Source: an uncultured Bacilli bacterium (lineage in GTDB: Bacteria; Bacillota_I; Bacilli_A; RFN20; CAG-826). From it: DNA of 45,073 bases. Location of the stretch: positions 1 through 45,073 of the forward strand of contig CAJOQN010000073.1 in NCBI GenBank assembly GCA_905236535.1. Direction: 5' to 3'. Below are positions 6,553 through 14,670 of the stretch, in pieces (the stretch's first letter is position 1; each line of letters starts with the position of its first letter). The notes under the pieces were generated by a model. That model was given only the letters and a program-made list of their open reading frames with translations. It searched no databases and was not told where the DNA came from. The position numbers were made by a program, and so were the translations under genes.

Positions 6553-9025
6553 CTTTTAGCCACTTCCTTCCTCTAATAAGTTCAATCATATAAGTCGAAT
6601 ATAAATAAAGTGTAATTGCAATAATTCCAACGAGTGATAATATTAACCAGTTTCTCATATTGAGATAACCAATACCCATCTTTAATAAATTGTTTTCCAT
6701 CGCTCCACTATATGAATAGATCGAAAATCCTACCAAAACACCAATACCAGCTAAAGCGCTGATAATAAACACCAAGGTGCGGTATTTATCTAATGGAGTG
6801 CATACTTTATATAAAACCACAAAGCTAAAGACAGAATAGGCAATAATACACATGGTCACGGTTTGAATATATCCAACCGTTGCCCCATCAAAAGCCCCTT
6901 CTCCAGAATATGGATAGCTTCCTAATCCAAAATATCCAATTCCATTAATTCTTAAGAAATACATGATGAAGAACACAACCACAATTAAAACCGCAACAGA
7001 TCCAGCAGGAATAGCCTTAACAAAGACATTTCTAAGGAACGATTTACCATTAATTTCTTCTCTATTTGGTTGAAGAGCCACAAAAAATGATGGAATACCA
7101 ATACTAAGAGCGTCCCAAATATACATATTATTTGGTCTGAATGGGTAGAGATAATTCTTATTAATAATATTAATAATTAAGAAGATAAGTGTTAAAGTCA
7201 TCGCAAAGAATGTTTTGGTTAAGAATAAGGATGCGGTCCTCTGCAAATTATTAATAACTCTACGGCCTTCGCCAACGATGTCTGGGAGCCTTGAAAAATC
7301 TGAATCTAATAAAACAACATGTGAAACATTTCTAGCAGCTTCGCTTCCACTGGCCATTGCAATAGAACAATCTGCTCTCTTTAAGGCGAGAATATCATTA
7401 ACGCCATCACCAGTCATCGCAACGGTATTTCCTGCTTCTTTAAGGGTCAAAATTATTATTTCTTTTTGTTCTGGAGTAACTCTCCCAAAAACATTATATT
7501 TGTTCGCGGCTTTTCTAACTTGATCGTCACTTAAACCTTGTAAAGAAATATAGTTTTCAGCATTAGAAATACCAACGGATTTAGCAATTTCACTGACAGT
7601 TTGAGCATCATCTCCGGAAATAACTTTAATAGCGACACCATTATCCTTAAACCATTGGAAGGTTTCTAAAGCATCGGCTTTGATATTGTCTTTTAAAATA
7701 ATAAGAGCCACTATTTCACAACGCTCGTTGAAGGTGCTCTCTTTAATTGGATAAATAGAGCGAGCCAACGCTAGAACTCTATGTCCTTTCATGGTGAATT
7801 CTTTGGCTCTTTGAATAACGCCTTCTTTGTTTTTAAGATTGATAAAATCAATCGCGCCTAAAATATATGTACCTTTTGTTCCAAAAGAGGCGGCAGAATA
7901 CTTGGTTTGACTAGTAAACGGAATAACAGCGGTCGCGGTTAATGTTGATTCGAAATTACACGCTTCTTTTAACGCTTTAGCAGTTAAATTGCTATCTTGT
8001 GTCGCATTAATTAAATTAGCGATTATTTGTTTAATCTGGCTTTCTGATTGTTCGGAAAGAGGAACGATTGATGATAATGACATCGTACCATCAGTGATTG
8101 TTCCAGTTTTATCAACGCATAAGACATTTGCTCTAGCAAGCATCTCAATAGAGTACAATTCTTGGACCGAGGCTCTTTTTTGATAAAGGTTGATAACTCC
8201 AACCGCTAAAGTTGTAGATGTTAACAAATATAATCCGGTTGGAATCATTGAAACAATAGAGCCAGCGATTGACCCAATCGCGTTTTTAATGTTTCCAACA
8301 CCATTGAATTTTCCTTGAATTGCATAGGTAATAACCATTCCAGCAGCCAAAGAAATAACAACAGCAGAAATGATTTTGAATAAGGTTTTTAAATTTTTGA
8401 GAATTTGAGATGGGGATCTCTTAAATTTCTTAGCTTTCGCGGATAATTGCTGGATATAACTGTTATTTCCAACTTTTTCTGCTTTGATATAGCAAGTTCC
8501 ACCGACAACATAAGAACCAGAGAAAACTTCATCTCCTAAATTTTTATCAATTGATCTACTTTCACCAGTGATTTGTGATTCATTAACAATAATCGCGCCT
8601 TCAACAATTCTTCCATCAACAGGAATTTGGAACGATTCTTTTAAAAGAACAATATCGTCTTGAACAATGTCATCGGATTTAACTTCAATTAATTGACCAT
8701 CTCTTAGAACTTCGAATTTTGCCGCAGTCATAATTTTCATCTTCTTCATAAGATGGCGAGCGTATAAGTCTTCACTTAAACCAATAATGACATTCGCAAG
8801 AAGGATGGCCATGAAGAAAAGGGAGCCCCATTGACCAGCGTAAATTAATAACCCCGCAACAATATATAAAACAACATTAAAAAATGACAAAACATTTGTG
8901 GCGATTATTTCCCAAACGCTTTTGCCAACCACCATTACGGTTTTATTGGTTAATCCTTTTTGTTTTCTTTCTTGAACCTCAGGTGCGGAAAGACCAGTTA
9001 ATGTTTCTTTGTTTGTGATGTGCAT
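6527..9025 (-). CDS. P-type ATPase, CtpE-like cation transporter
   Basis: The protein is 832 residues from the ATG at 9025. Core motifs are all present: TGES (153-156, actuator domain), DKTGT with the phosphorylated Asp (305-309), TGDGVND (538-544, hinge), plus paired membrane helices around 40-85, 215-280 and 620-830. The helix-4 motif reads MIPTG (260-264) instead of the usual PEGL, and the flanking TSTTLAVGVINLYQKRASVQ stretch resembles actinobacterial CtpE (calcium) proteins. Ion specificity is inferred, with Ca2+ or another divalent cation most likely. There is no metal-binding N-terminal domain, so copper or zinc is unlikely. A longer in-frame TTG start at 9079 with AGAGGG upstream exists, but it lies before a terminator hairpin and adds 18 unusual residues. 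The ATG at 9025 has no Shine-Dalgarno and may be leaderless. Confidence 0.85.
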   Translation of the reverse strand: MHITNKETLTGLSAPEVQERKQKGLTNKTVMVVGKSVWEIIATNVLSFFNVVLYIVAGLLIYAGQWGSLFFMAILLANVIIGLSEDLYARHLMKKMKIMTAAKFEVLRDGQLIEVKSDDIVQDDIVLLKESFQIPVDGRIVEGAIIVNESQITGESRSIDKNLGDEVFSGSYVVGGTCYIKAEKVGNNSYIQQLSAKAKKFKRSPSQILKNLKTLFKIISAVVISLAAGMVITYAIQGKFNGVGNIKNAIGSIAGSIVSMIPTGLYLLTSTTLAVGVINLYQKRASVQELYSIEMLARANVLCVDKTGTITDGTMSLSSIVPLSEQSESQIKQIIANLINATQDSNLTAKALKEACNFESTLTATAVIPFTSQTKYSAASFGTKGTYILGAIDFINLKNKEGVIQRAKEFTMKGHRVLALARSIYPIKESTFNERCEIVALIILKDNIKADALETFQWFKDNGVAIKVISGDDAQTVSEIAKSVGISNAENYISLQGLSDDQVRKAANKYNVFGRVTPEQKEIIILTLKEAGNTVAMTGDGVNDILALKRADCSIAMASGSEAARNVSHVVLLDSDFSRLPDIVGEGRRVINNLQRTASLFLTKTFFAMTLTLIFLIINIINKNYLYPFRPNNMYIWDALSIGIPSFFVALQPNREEINGKSFLRNVFVKAIPAGSVAVLIVVVFFIMYFLRINGIGYFGLGSYPYSGEGAFDGATVGYIQTVTMCIIAYSVFSFVVLYKVCTPLDKYRTLVFIISALAGIGVLVGFSIYSYSGAMENNLLKMGIGYLNMRNWLILSLVGIIAITLYLYSTYMIELIRGRKWLKDDQDKSRS

Positions 9026-9042
9026 ATATACAAATATATGAT

Positions 9043-9072
9043 AATAAAAAAACTTGGCAAAACCAAGTTTTT
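9043..9072 (-). terminator. Terminator downstream of tadA
   Basis: The stem CTTGG/CCAAG (9053-9057 with 9063-9067), extended by A/T pairs to about 10 bp with loop CAAAA, is followed on the minus strand by a T tract (opposite 9043-9052). It separates the ffs-tadA transcript from the ATPase unit and argues against the TTG start at 9079 for the ATPase. Confidence 0.75.
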
Positions 9073-9079
9073 GAATCAA

Positions 9080-9535
9080 TTATTGCCCTCTTTTCTTTTT
9101 AAAGTAGTCAGTGAGAATTTGCGAACACTCTTTTTCTTTAACCCCTTTAACTATTTCGGGTTTCCAATTAATATTATTGGCCTTTAAAACATCAATTGAT
9201 GAACCAAAGGCTCCGCCTTTTAAATCATAAGCTCCAAAAACCACTCTTTGGATTCTGGATTGAATGATAGCACCAGCGCACATAATGCAAGGTTCAAGTG
9301 TGACATATAAGGTGCAATCGACAAGTCTCCAAGAATCTAATTTTTTATTGGCTTTTTGGATGGCTAATAATTCGGCGTGTGAGGTGACTAAATTATTTAC
9401 CTCACGTTTATTATAAGCTTTTGCAATTATCTTATTGTCTTTGACAATAATTGCACCGACAGGAACCTCGTCTAAAGATTCTGCTTTTTTAGCAAGCTTA
9501 AGAGCGAGATTCATAAAGTATTCATCATTTTTCAT
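9080..9535 (-). CDS. tadA: tRNA-specific adenosine deaminase
   Basis: The protein is 151 residues from the ATG at 9535. It converts adenosine 34 to inosine in the anticodon of tRNA-Arg (ACG). The cytidine/deoxycytidylate deaminase fold shows HAE (His53, Glu55) and PCIMC (Cys83, Cys86), the zinc and catalytic residues, with normal length and a TadA-type C-terminus (LTDYFKKKR). A longer frame to 9559 adds MCDGFLLL, but those codons lie inside the 3' arm of the SRP RNA, so the downstream ATG is chosen. No Shine-Dalgarno precedes it. B. subtilis also has tadA beside the SRP RNA gene (there called scr), but with the RNA on the other side. Confidence 0.93.
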   Translation of the reverse strand: MKNDEYFMNLALKLAKKAESLDEVPVGAIIVKDNKIIAKAYNKREVNNLVTSHAELLAIQKANKKLDSWRLVDCTLYVTLEPCIMCAGAIIQSRIQRVVFGAYDLKGGAFGSSIDVLKANNINWKPEIVKGVKEKECSQILTDYFKKKRGQ

Positions 9536-9548
9536 TAGCAATAAGAAA

Positions 9549-9626
9549 CCATCGCACATGACTATGTCCTCTTAAGGCTGCTGTATTCCTACCCTGACCT
9601 GGTTCGCGGATAATCATCGCGATGGC
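9549..9626 (-). ncRNA. ffs: Small bacterial signal recognition particle RNA
   Basis: The conserved apical domain is legible on the minus strand: GGTCAGG (opposite 9593-9599) and GGAATACAGCAGCC (opposite 9576-9589), the asymmetric-loop and Ffh-binding region. The ends pair as GCCATCGC with GCGATGGT (opposite 9619-9626 and 9548-9555), giving an RNA of about 78 bases, the short form without an Alu domain. It acts with Ffh and FtsY in cotranslational membrane targeting. The 3' end is followed by TTCTTATT, which may help termination, although tadA starts only 14 bases further on. Confidence 0.9.
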
Positions 9627-9631
9627 AAAAT

Positions 9632-9637
9632 AATTAT
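9632..9637 (-). promoter_or_regulatory. -10 box of the ffs promoter
   Basis: A perfect TATAAT on the minus strand sits 6-7 bases before the predicted 5' end of the SRP RNA. No convincing -35 hexamer is visible; the upstream region is T-rich. Confidence 0.65.
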
Positions 9638-9650
9638 ATCAAAGATAGAC

Positions 9651-9677
9651 AAAAAGAAAACGGAAATAAATCCGTTT
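9651..9677 (-). terminator. Terminator downstream of serS
   Basis: On the minus strand the stem AAACGGA/TCCGTTT (opposite 9671-9677 and 9658-9664, 6-base loop) is followed by a T-rich tract TTTTCTTTTT. It lies 7 bases after the serS stop. Confidence 0.8.
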
Positions 9678-9683
9678 CTTTGT

Positions 9684-10967
9684 TTATTTTTTGACTGGAC
9701 GAATAACTTCGATTCCACCCATGAATGGTCTTAAGACTTCTGGAACAACAACTGATCCATCTTCTTGCTGATATTGTTCGAGAATAGCAGGGAAGATACG
9801 AGAGGTCGCTAAGCCAGAGGCGTTAAGGGTGTGGACAAAGCGTGTTTTTCCGCTTTCTTTGTCTCTATATCTAACCATTCCTCTTCTTGCTTGGTAATCT
9901 CTAGCATTAGAAGCGCTGCTAACTTCTTTATAAATATCGATGCTAGGAATATAGACTTCGATATCATAAGTTCTTGCCATAGAGTGAGAGATATCTCCAG
10001 CTGCTAATTTAGAAACACGGTAATGTAAACCAAGTTTTGTAACTAAACTTTCAGCCTTTCTCACCAATTCTTCAAATGCGGCGTCGCTATCTTCTGGTTT
10101 GGTATATTGAACCATTTCAACTTTGTTGAATTGATATCCTCTAATCATGCCTCTTTCTTCAGTTCTATAAGAACCAGCTTCACGACGATAGCATGGGGTA
10201 TAAGCAAAATATTTTCGAGGAAGATCTTCTTCATTCATAATTTCGTTTCTATGAAGATTTACCAAAGCGGTTTCGGCGGTTGGAAGAAGGAATCTGTGTG
10301 GCTCAATGCCATCAAGCCAGAAAACATCTTCTCTAAATTTTGGGAATTGCCCAGCAACAAAGCCAGATTCTTCGTTTAATAAATGAGGAGGTAGGATAAA
10401 TTGATATCCATCTTTTAAGTGTTCGGAGATAAAGAAATTAATTAATGCCCATTCAAGTTGAGCACCGAGTCCGGTATAGACCCAGCTACCACGACCAGCG
10501 ATCTTTCCACCACGTTCATAATCGATAAGACCTAACGATGTCGCAAGTTCGACGTGGTCTTTGATTTTGAATGAGAATTCTGGTTTTTTATTGATATATC
10601 TAATTGGTTCGTTGTTTTCTTTTCCACCACCTAATAAATCTTCATCAGGAAGGTTTGGAAGAGCGGATACAAAATCAAAAATCTTCTTCTCTAATTCGTC
10701 AACTTCAGATTCAATATTTTTGATATTTGCGTCAATTTCTTTGACTTTTGCAAAGATTTTAGAAATATCTTCGCCATTCTTTTTGGCTTGTGGAACAGAG
10801 GCGGAAAGCTTATTTTTCTCAGCTTTTCCTTCTTCGACGATTTTTAATTTTTCTTTTCTTTCTTCGTCCCACTTAAGAAGTTCGCTGAAATCAGCATCCC
10901 ACAACTTCTTTTTGAGGCTTTCTTTAATTTTTTCAGGATTCGCACGGATAAGATTAATGTCTAACAT
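9684..10967 (-). CDS. serS: Seryl-tRNA synthetase
   Basis: The 427-residue protein charges tRNA-Ser with serine. It has an N-terminal antiparallel coiled-coil arm that contacts the tRNA long arm (about 30-100, Lys/Glu-rich heptads) followed by the class II catalytic core. Motif 2 is CYRREAGSYRTEERGMIRGY (near residue 265). Motif 3 is represented by NASGLATSRIFPAILEQYQQ and the closing VLRPFMGG near the C-terminus. The ATG follows AAGGAG at 7 bases, which lies within the last codons of the glycosyltransferase; only 5 bases separate the two genes, so serS is the last gene of the S4-recF-gyrBA operon. Confidence 0.97.
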   Translation of the reverse strand: MLDINLIRANPEKIKESLKKKLWDADFSELLKWDEERKEKLKIVEEGKAEKNKLSASVPQAKKNGEDISKIFAKVKEIDANIKNIESEVDELEKKIFDFVSALPNLPDEDLLGGGKENNEPIRYINKKPEFSFKIKDHVELATSLGLIDYERGGKIAGRGSWVYTGLGAQLEWALINFFISEHLKDGYQFILPPHLLNEESGFVAGQFPKFREDVFWLDGIEPHRFLLPTAETALVNLHRNEIMNEEDLPRKYFAYTPCYRREAGSYRTEERGMIRGYQFNKVEMVQYTKPEDSDAAFEELVRKAESLVTKLGLHYRVSKLAAGDISHSMARTYDIEVYIPSIDIYKEVSSASNARDYQARRGMVRYRDKESGKTRFVHTLNASGLATSRIFPAILEQYQQEDGSVVVPEVLRPFMGGIEVIRPVKK

Positions 10968-10972
10968 AATAA

Positions 10973-11986
10973 TTACTCCTTATTATCCAATAATTCCTCA
11001 TAAACAACCCTTAATTCATCTCCTAATACATCTAATCCTCTCTTGGTAGCGTCGATGAACGCATTATCCTTTGTAGGAGAAATCTTTCCTGATAAACAAT
11101 CGTTTAGAATAGAAGAGATTGTTTCAGAATATTTACCGATATGACAGTTTTCACCATCAATTAAGAGATCGGAGAATAATGGTTGTTCTCTAATAATTAA
11201 TTCACACTTTGCGGCCATTGCTTCATAGATAGATATAATCCCTAAGGCGTCATAGCCCGCATACATGAAGACATCAGCGTCCAATAACGCACTTCTATAA
11301 ATATCATCTGAAGGAATTGAGACAAAATGTAAATTGCTGGTTGTTTGTTTGATAACACTCTTAATTTTCCAAGAGATACGTGGGTTCTCTTGAAAGAAAT
11401 AATAGAATGTTTCTTTTGGGTGTTTTTTCGCCCCTTTAATGAAGGCATTTATTCCATCGACATTATCAGAACTACCTAAACATGTAATAAGTCTTTTAGA
11501 TTTGTCTTCTTTGAAATATCGATAAAATATTTCTTTTTCATCTATTCTAGATGAATTAAATCTGGTGATGTTCGTGGTTGGTTCAATAACCACGACTTTT
11601 GTGTTTATTCCAGAATTCATTATGAATTCTTTTGCGCTTTCAGATGGAACAATAACAACATTGGCCTTATTCAAAACCCGAACAGCTTGCTTTGATAATT
11701 GAAGTTTATGGTGATACTTCGTGTTCTTATATCTAAGAAAAGAGGCGGAGGGATCAGATTCACAATATAAAGCAGCTATAACAACAGGAATATGCTTTTC
11801 GAGACATTGATTAATCTTGCTTTCTTCGTTTAAAGACATGAATTGGGCAATATCGTATTCTTCTTTGTCCGAACTCACATATTCAATTCCCGAGACCTCG
11901 AGAGCGCCTTTAATGGACTTTCTAAGTCGAGCGCCCTCGAAGTTATCGTATTTTTCACGAGGTTTGAAATAAACCAAAACTTTCAT
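10973..11986 (-). CDS. GT4-type glycosyltransferase, possibly glycolipid synthase
   Basis: The 337-residue protein has two Rossmann-like halves. The C-terminal half carries the GT-B family 4 nucleotide-sugar site: ADVFMYAGYDALGIISIYEA and MAAKCELIIREQPLFSDLL correspond to the E-x7-E donor-binding region. The N-terminal half begins MKVLVYFKPREKYDNFEGARL. It resembles the mollicute and Firmicutes monoglucosyl-diacylglycerol synthase group (alMGS-type), which builds membrane glycolipids, but the acceptor cannot be read from sequence. It sits 5 bases after gyrA and 5 bases before serS, in a place where B. subtilis has unrelated genes. The Shine-Dalgarno is weak (GAAGAA), so translation may be coupled to gyrA. 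Confidence 0.75.
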   Translation of the reverse strand: MKVLVYFKPREKYDNFEGARLRKSIKGALEVSGIEYVSSDKEEYDIAQFMSLNEESKINQCLEKHIPVVIAALYCESDPSASFLRYKNTKYHHKLQLSKQAVRVLNKANVVIVPSESAKEFIMNSGINTKVVVIEPTTNITRFNSSRIDEKEIFYRYFKEDKSKRLITCLGSSDNVDGINAFIKGAKKHPKETFYYFFQENPRISWKIKSVIKQTTSNLHFVSIPSDDIYRSALLDADVFMYAGYDALGIISIYEAMAAKCELIIREQPLFSDLLIDGENCHIGKYSETISSILNDCLSGKISPTKDNAFIDATKRGLDVLGDELRVVYEELLDNKE

Positions 11987-11991
11987 GTTAA

Positions 11992-14652
11992 TTATTCTTC
12001 AGAATTTTCACCTGGATTTAAAGCTGTATCATTCTCAAATGATTCTTGTTGTTCAACAGCTTCTGCTGGTTGATCATTAAGGTCTTCTTCTGCTTGTTCT
12101 TCTTCGTCTTCGTGTGGAACAACGGCGATATAAGAAACCTTTTGTCTAGCTTCAAGATTAATAATCTTAACACCTTGAGTGTTTCTACCAGCGATGCGGA
12201 TTTGTTCGATTGGTGTACGAATAACAACACCATTCTTGGTGATGACTAATAAGTCTTCGTTACCATCGACAGCACGGACAGAAACGAGTTGGCCGACTTT
12301 GTCGGTAGCTTTAATGGTGGCAACACCTTTCGCGCCACGTTTTGTCTTACGATAATCGGTAGCAATGGAAAGTTTTCCATAGCCTTTATCGGTGATAGCG
12401 AGAATGTATAAACCTTCTTTAGAAGTAGTAACACCAACAGCGGTGTCGCCTTCATCTAATTCAATACCTTTAACACCAGAAGCAGTTCTACCCATTGGTC
12501 TGACTTCGGTCGCAAAGAAGTTTACCATCTTGCCATTGCTTGCAGCAATGCCAATGATTGTCTCATCATCAACAACCTTAACGTTAAGAAGTTCGTCACC
12601 CTCTTTTAAAGTGATAGCAATCTTACCATTTTGACGGATGGATTCGTATTCTTTGACTGGGGTTCTCTTAACAATACCGGCATCGGTGAAGAACATCAGA
12701 TATTTGTCATCTTCATATTTATTGATTTCAATAATAGACATGACTTTTTCATCTTTTTCAATGTTGATTAAGTTAACAACAGGAATTCCTTTACCAACGC
12801 GGGCATATTCAGGAACTTCGTGGCCTCTCAAACGATAGACTTTACCAAAATTGGTAAAGAATAATAAGTCGATGTGGGTGTTGGTAAATAACATAAAGTC
12901 CACGACATCGTTTTCGTTAGTGGTCATACCACGAACACCACGTCCACCTCTATTTTGTGTTCTGAATGTATCAGAAGTTAAACGTTTGATATATCCGCCT
13001 CTTGTTAAGGCAATAATGATATCTTCTTGTGGAATGAGATCTTCATCATCAATTGAACCAATTTCGGAGGTGATTTCGGTCTTTCTTTCATCTCCAAATT
13101 TATCTTTGATTTCGAGAAGTTCTTTAACCACAACTTCGATTTCGTTTTCACGAGATGAAAGAATATGATTATAGTTTCTAATATTCTCTTCGAGTTGTTC
13201 TCTTTCAGCTTCAAGTTTATGGGTTTCAATACCAGTTAAACGACGTAAATTCATACCCATAATCGCATCGATTTGAGGGGCATCAAATCCAAATCTTTCG
13301 GTCAAGACTTTACCAGCGTCTTCTGGGGTTGCACTGGCCTTAATAATATCGATGATTTCATCAATATTATCGTGGCACTTTAACAAACCTTGGACAATGT
13401 GATCACGAGCTTCTGCTTTTGCTAGTAAGAATTTAGTTCTTCTTTCAATAACTTCGACTTGGAAATTAAGATAGGCTTGAAGAAGTTCTTTTAACGATGC
13501 AACTTTTGGAGCGTTATCAATTAAGCAGAGCATGATAATGCCATAACTTGTTTGTAATTGAGTGTTTTTATAAAGTTGATTTAACAAAACTTCAGGAATC
13601 GCATCACGTTTGACATCGATGACAATACGAATTCCTTCTTTGTTGGATTCATCACGAATATCAGAAATGCCTTCAACAACTTTGTCACGGGCTAATTCCG
13701 CAATGTTTTCAACAATTCTAGCTTTGTTAACAGAATAAGGAACTTCAGTAATAACAATTCTCTTCATTCCGTGTTCGCCACGTTCTTCAATGTGGGCTCT
13801 AGAACGGAGAGTAATAGATCCTGAACCGGTTTCGTACGCGTCACGAATACCACTTCTACCAAGAATTAACGCGCCCGTTGGGAAGTCAGGACCTTTGATA
13901 TATTCCATTAAACCTAAGGTATCGATTTCAGGATTGTGCGCTAAAGCGACAACACCATCAATAACTTCACCTAAATTGTGTGGTGGAATGTTAGTGGCCA
14001 TACCGACAGCAATACCGGATGAACCATTAACAAGTAGGTTAGGGAATCTAGATGGTAAAACAACTGGTTCTTTTTCAGATCCATCATAGTTATCGATGAA
14101 GTCAACAGTGTCACAGTTGATGTCTCTCACCATTTCAAGAGAGAGCTTGCTCATTCTGGCTTCGGTATAACGCATGGCGGCTGCTTCGTCACCATCAATT
14201 GTTCCAAAGTTACCATGGCCATCAACTAATGTATAACGCATTGAGAACCATTGAGCCATACGAACCAATGATTGATAAATTGCGGCATCGCCGTGTGGGT
14301 GATATTTACCCATAACATCACCGACGATACGAGCGCACTTTTTGTGAGGAACGGTTGGATACATTCCGGATTCGTTCATACCATAAATAATTCTACGGTG
14401 AACAGGTTTAAAGCCGTCTCTCGCATCAGGAATAGCACGAGAAACGATAACACTCATCGCATAGTCAAGGAATGATTCTTTGACGGTTGTGGTAAGATTA
14501 ACATCAGAGATACCAGCGACGATTCCGGCCTGCAAATCATTGGAATTTTCCTCTAATTCTTCATCGTTTTCGTCGTTTTCGATCTCTTCAACTTCTTCTT
14601 CGGAATTGGTATTTTCTTCTTCGATTTTTAAATCTTCATCTTCAAAATACAT
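11992..14652 (-). CDS. gyrA: DNA gyrase subunit A
   Basis: The 886-residue protein performs breakage-rejoining for negative supercoiling in the A2B2 gyrase. The catalytic tyrosine is Tyr162 in AAAMRYTEARMSKLS. The C-terminal beta-pinwheel starts with a gyrase-specific box, QNRGGRGVRG, which distinguishes it from ParC. The protein has an acidic N-terminal extension of about 40 residues and an acidic C-terminal tail of about 45. The quinolone pocket reads HPHGDAAIYQ (119-127 region): Ala123 replaces Ser83 and Gln127 replaces Asp87 of E. coli numbering. It follows gyrB by 18 bases with a good AGGAGG before the ATG. Confidence 0.98.
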   Translation of the reverse strand: MYFEDEDLKIEEENTNSEEEVEEIENDENDEELEENSNDLQAGIVAGISDVNLTTTVKESFLDYAMSVIVSRAIPDARDGFKPVHRRIIYGMNESGMYPTVPHKKCARIVGDVMGKYHPHGDAAIYQSLVRMAQWFSMRYTLVDGHGNFGTIDGDEAAAMRYTEARMSKLSLEMVRDINCDTVDFIDNYDGSEKEPVVLPSRFPNLLVNGSSGIAVGMATNIPPHNLGEVIDGVVALAHNPEIDTLGLMEYIKGPDFPTGALILGRSGIRDAYETGSGSITLRSRAHIEERGEHGMKRIVITEVPYSVNKARIVENIAELARDKVVEGISDIRDESNKEGIRIVIDVKRDAIPEVLLNQLYKNTQLQTSYGIIMLCLIDNAPKVASLKELLQAYLNFQVEVIERRTKFLLAKAEARDHIVQGLLKCHDNIDEIIDIIKASATPEDAGKVLTERFGFDAPQIDAIMGMNLRRLTGIETHKLEAEREQLEENIRNYNHILSSRENEIEVVVKELLEIKDKFGDERKTEITSEIGSIDDEDLIPQEDIIIALTRGGYIKRLTSDTFRTQNRGGRGVRGMTTNENDVVDFMLFTNTHIDLLFFTNFGKVYRLRGHEVPEYARVGKGIPVVNLINIEKDEKVMSIIEINKYEDDKYLMFFTDAGIVKRTPVKEYESIRQNGKIAITLKEGDELLNVKVVDDETIIGIAASNGKMVNFFATEVRPMGRTASGVKGIELDEGDTAVGVTTSKEGLYILAITDKGYGKLSIATDYRKTKRGAKGVATIKATDKVGQLVSVRAVDGNEDLLVITKNGVVIRTPIEQIRIAGRNTQGVKIINLEARQKVSYIAVVPHEDEEEQAEEDLNDQPAEAVEQQESFENDTALNPGENSEE

Positions 14653-14670
14653 ATCTTAATTCCTCCTAAA

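Noticed and set aside
9026..9079. TTG start at 9079 for the P-type ATPase
   Set aside because: It has AGAGGG upstream, but the added codons run through the tadA terminator hairpin and do not resemble a family N-terminus.
9536..9559. Upstream ATG for tadA (MCDGFLLL)
   Set aside because: These codons form the 3' arm of the SRP RNA; the TadA family begins at the next ATG.
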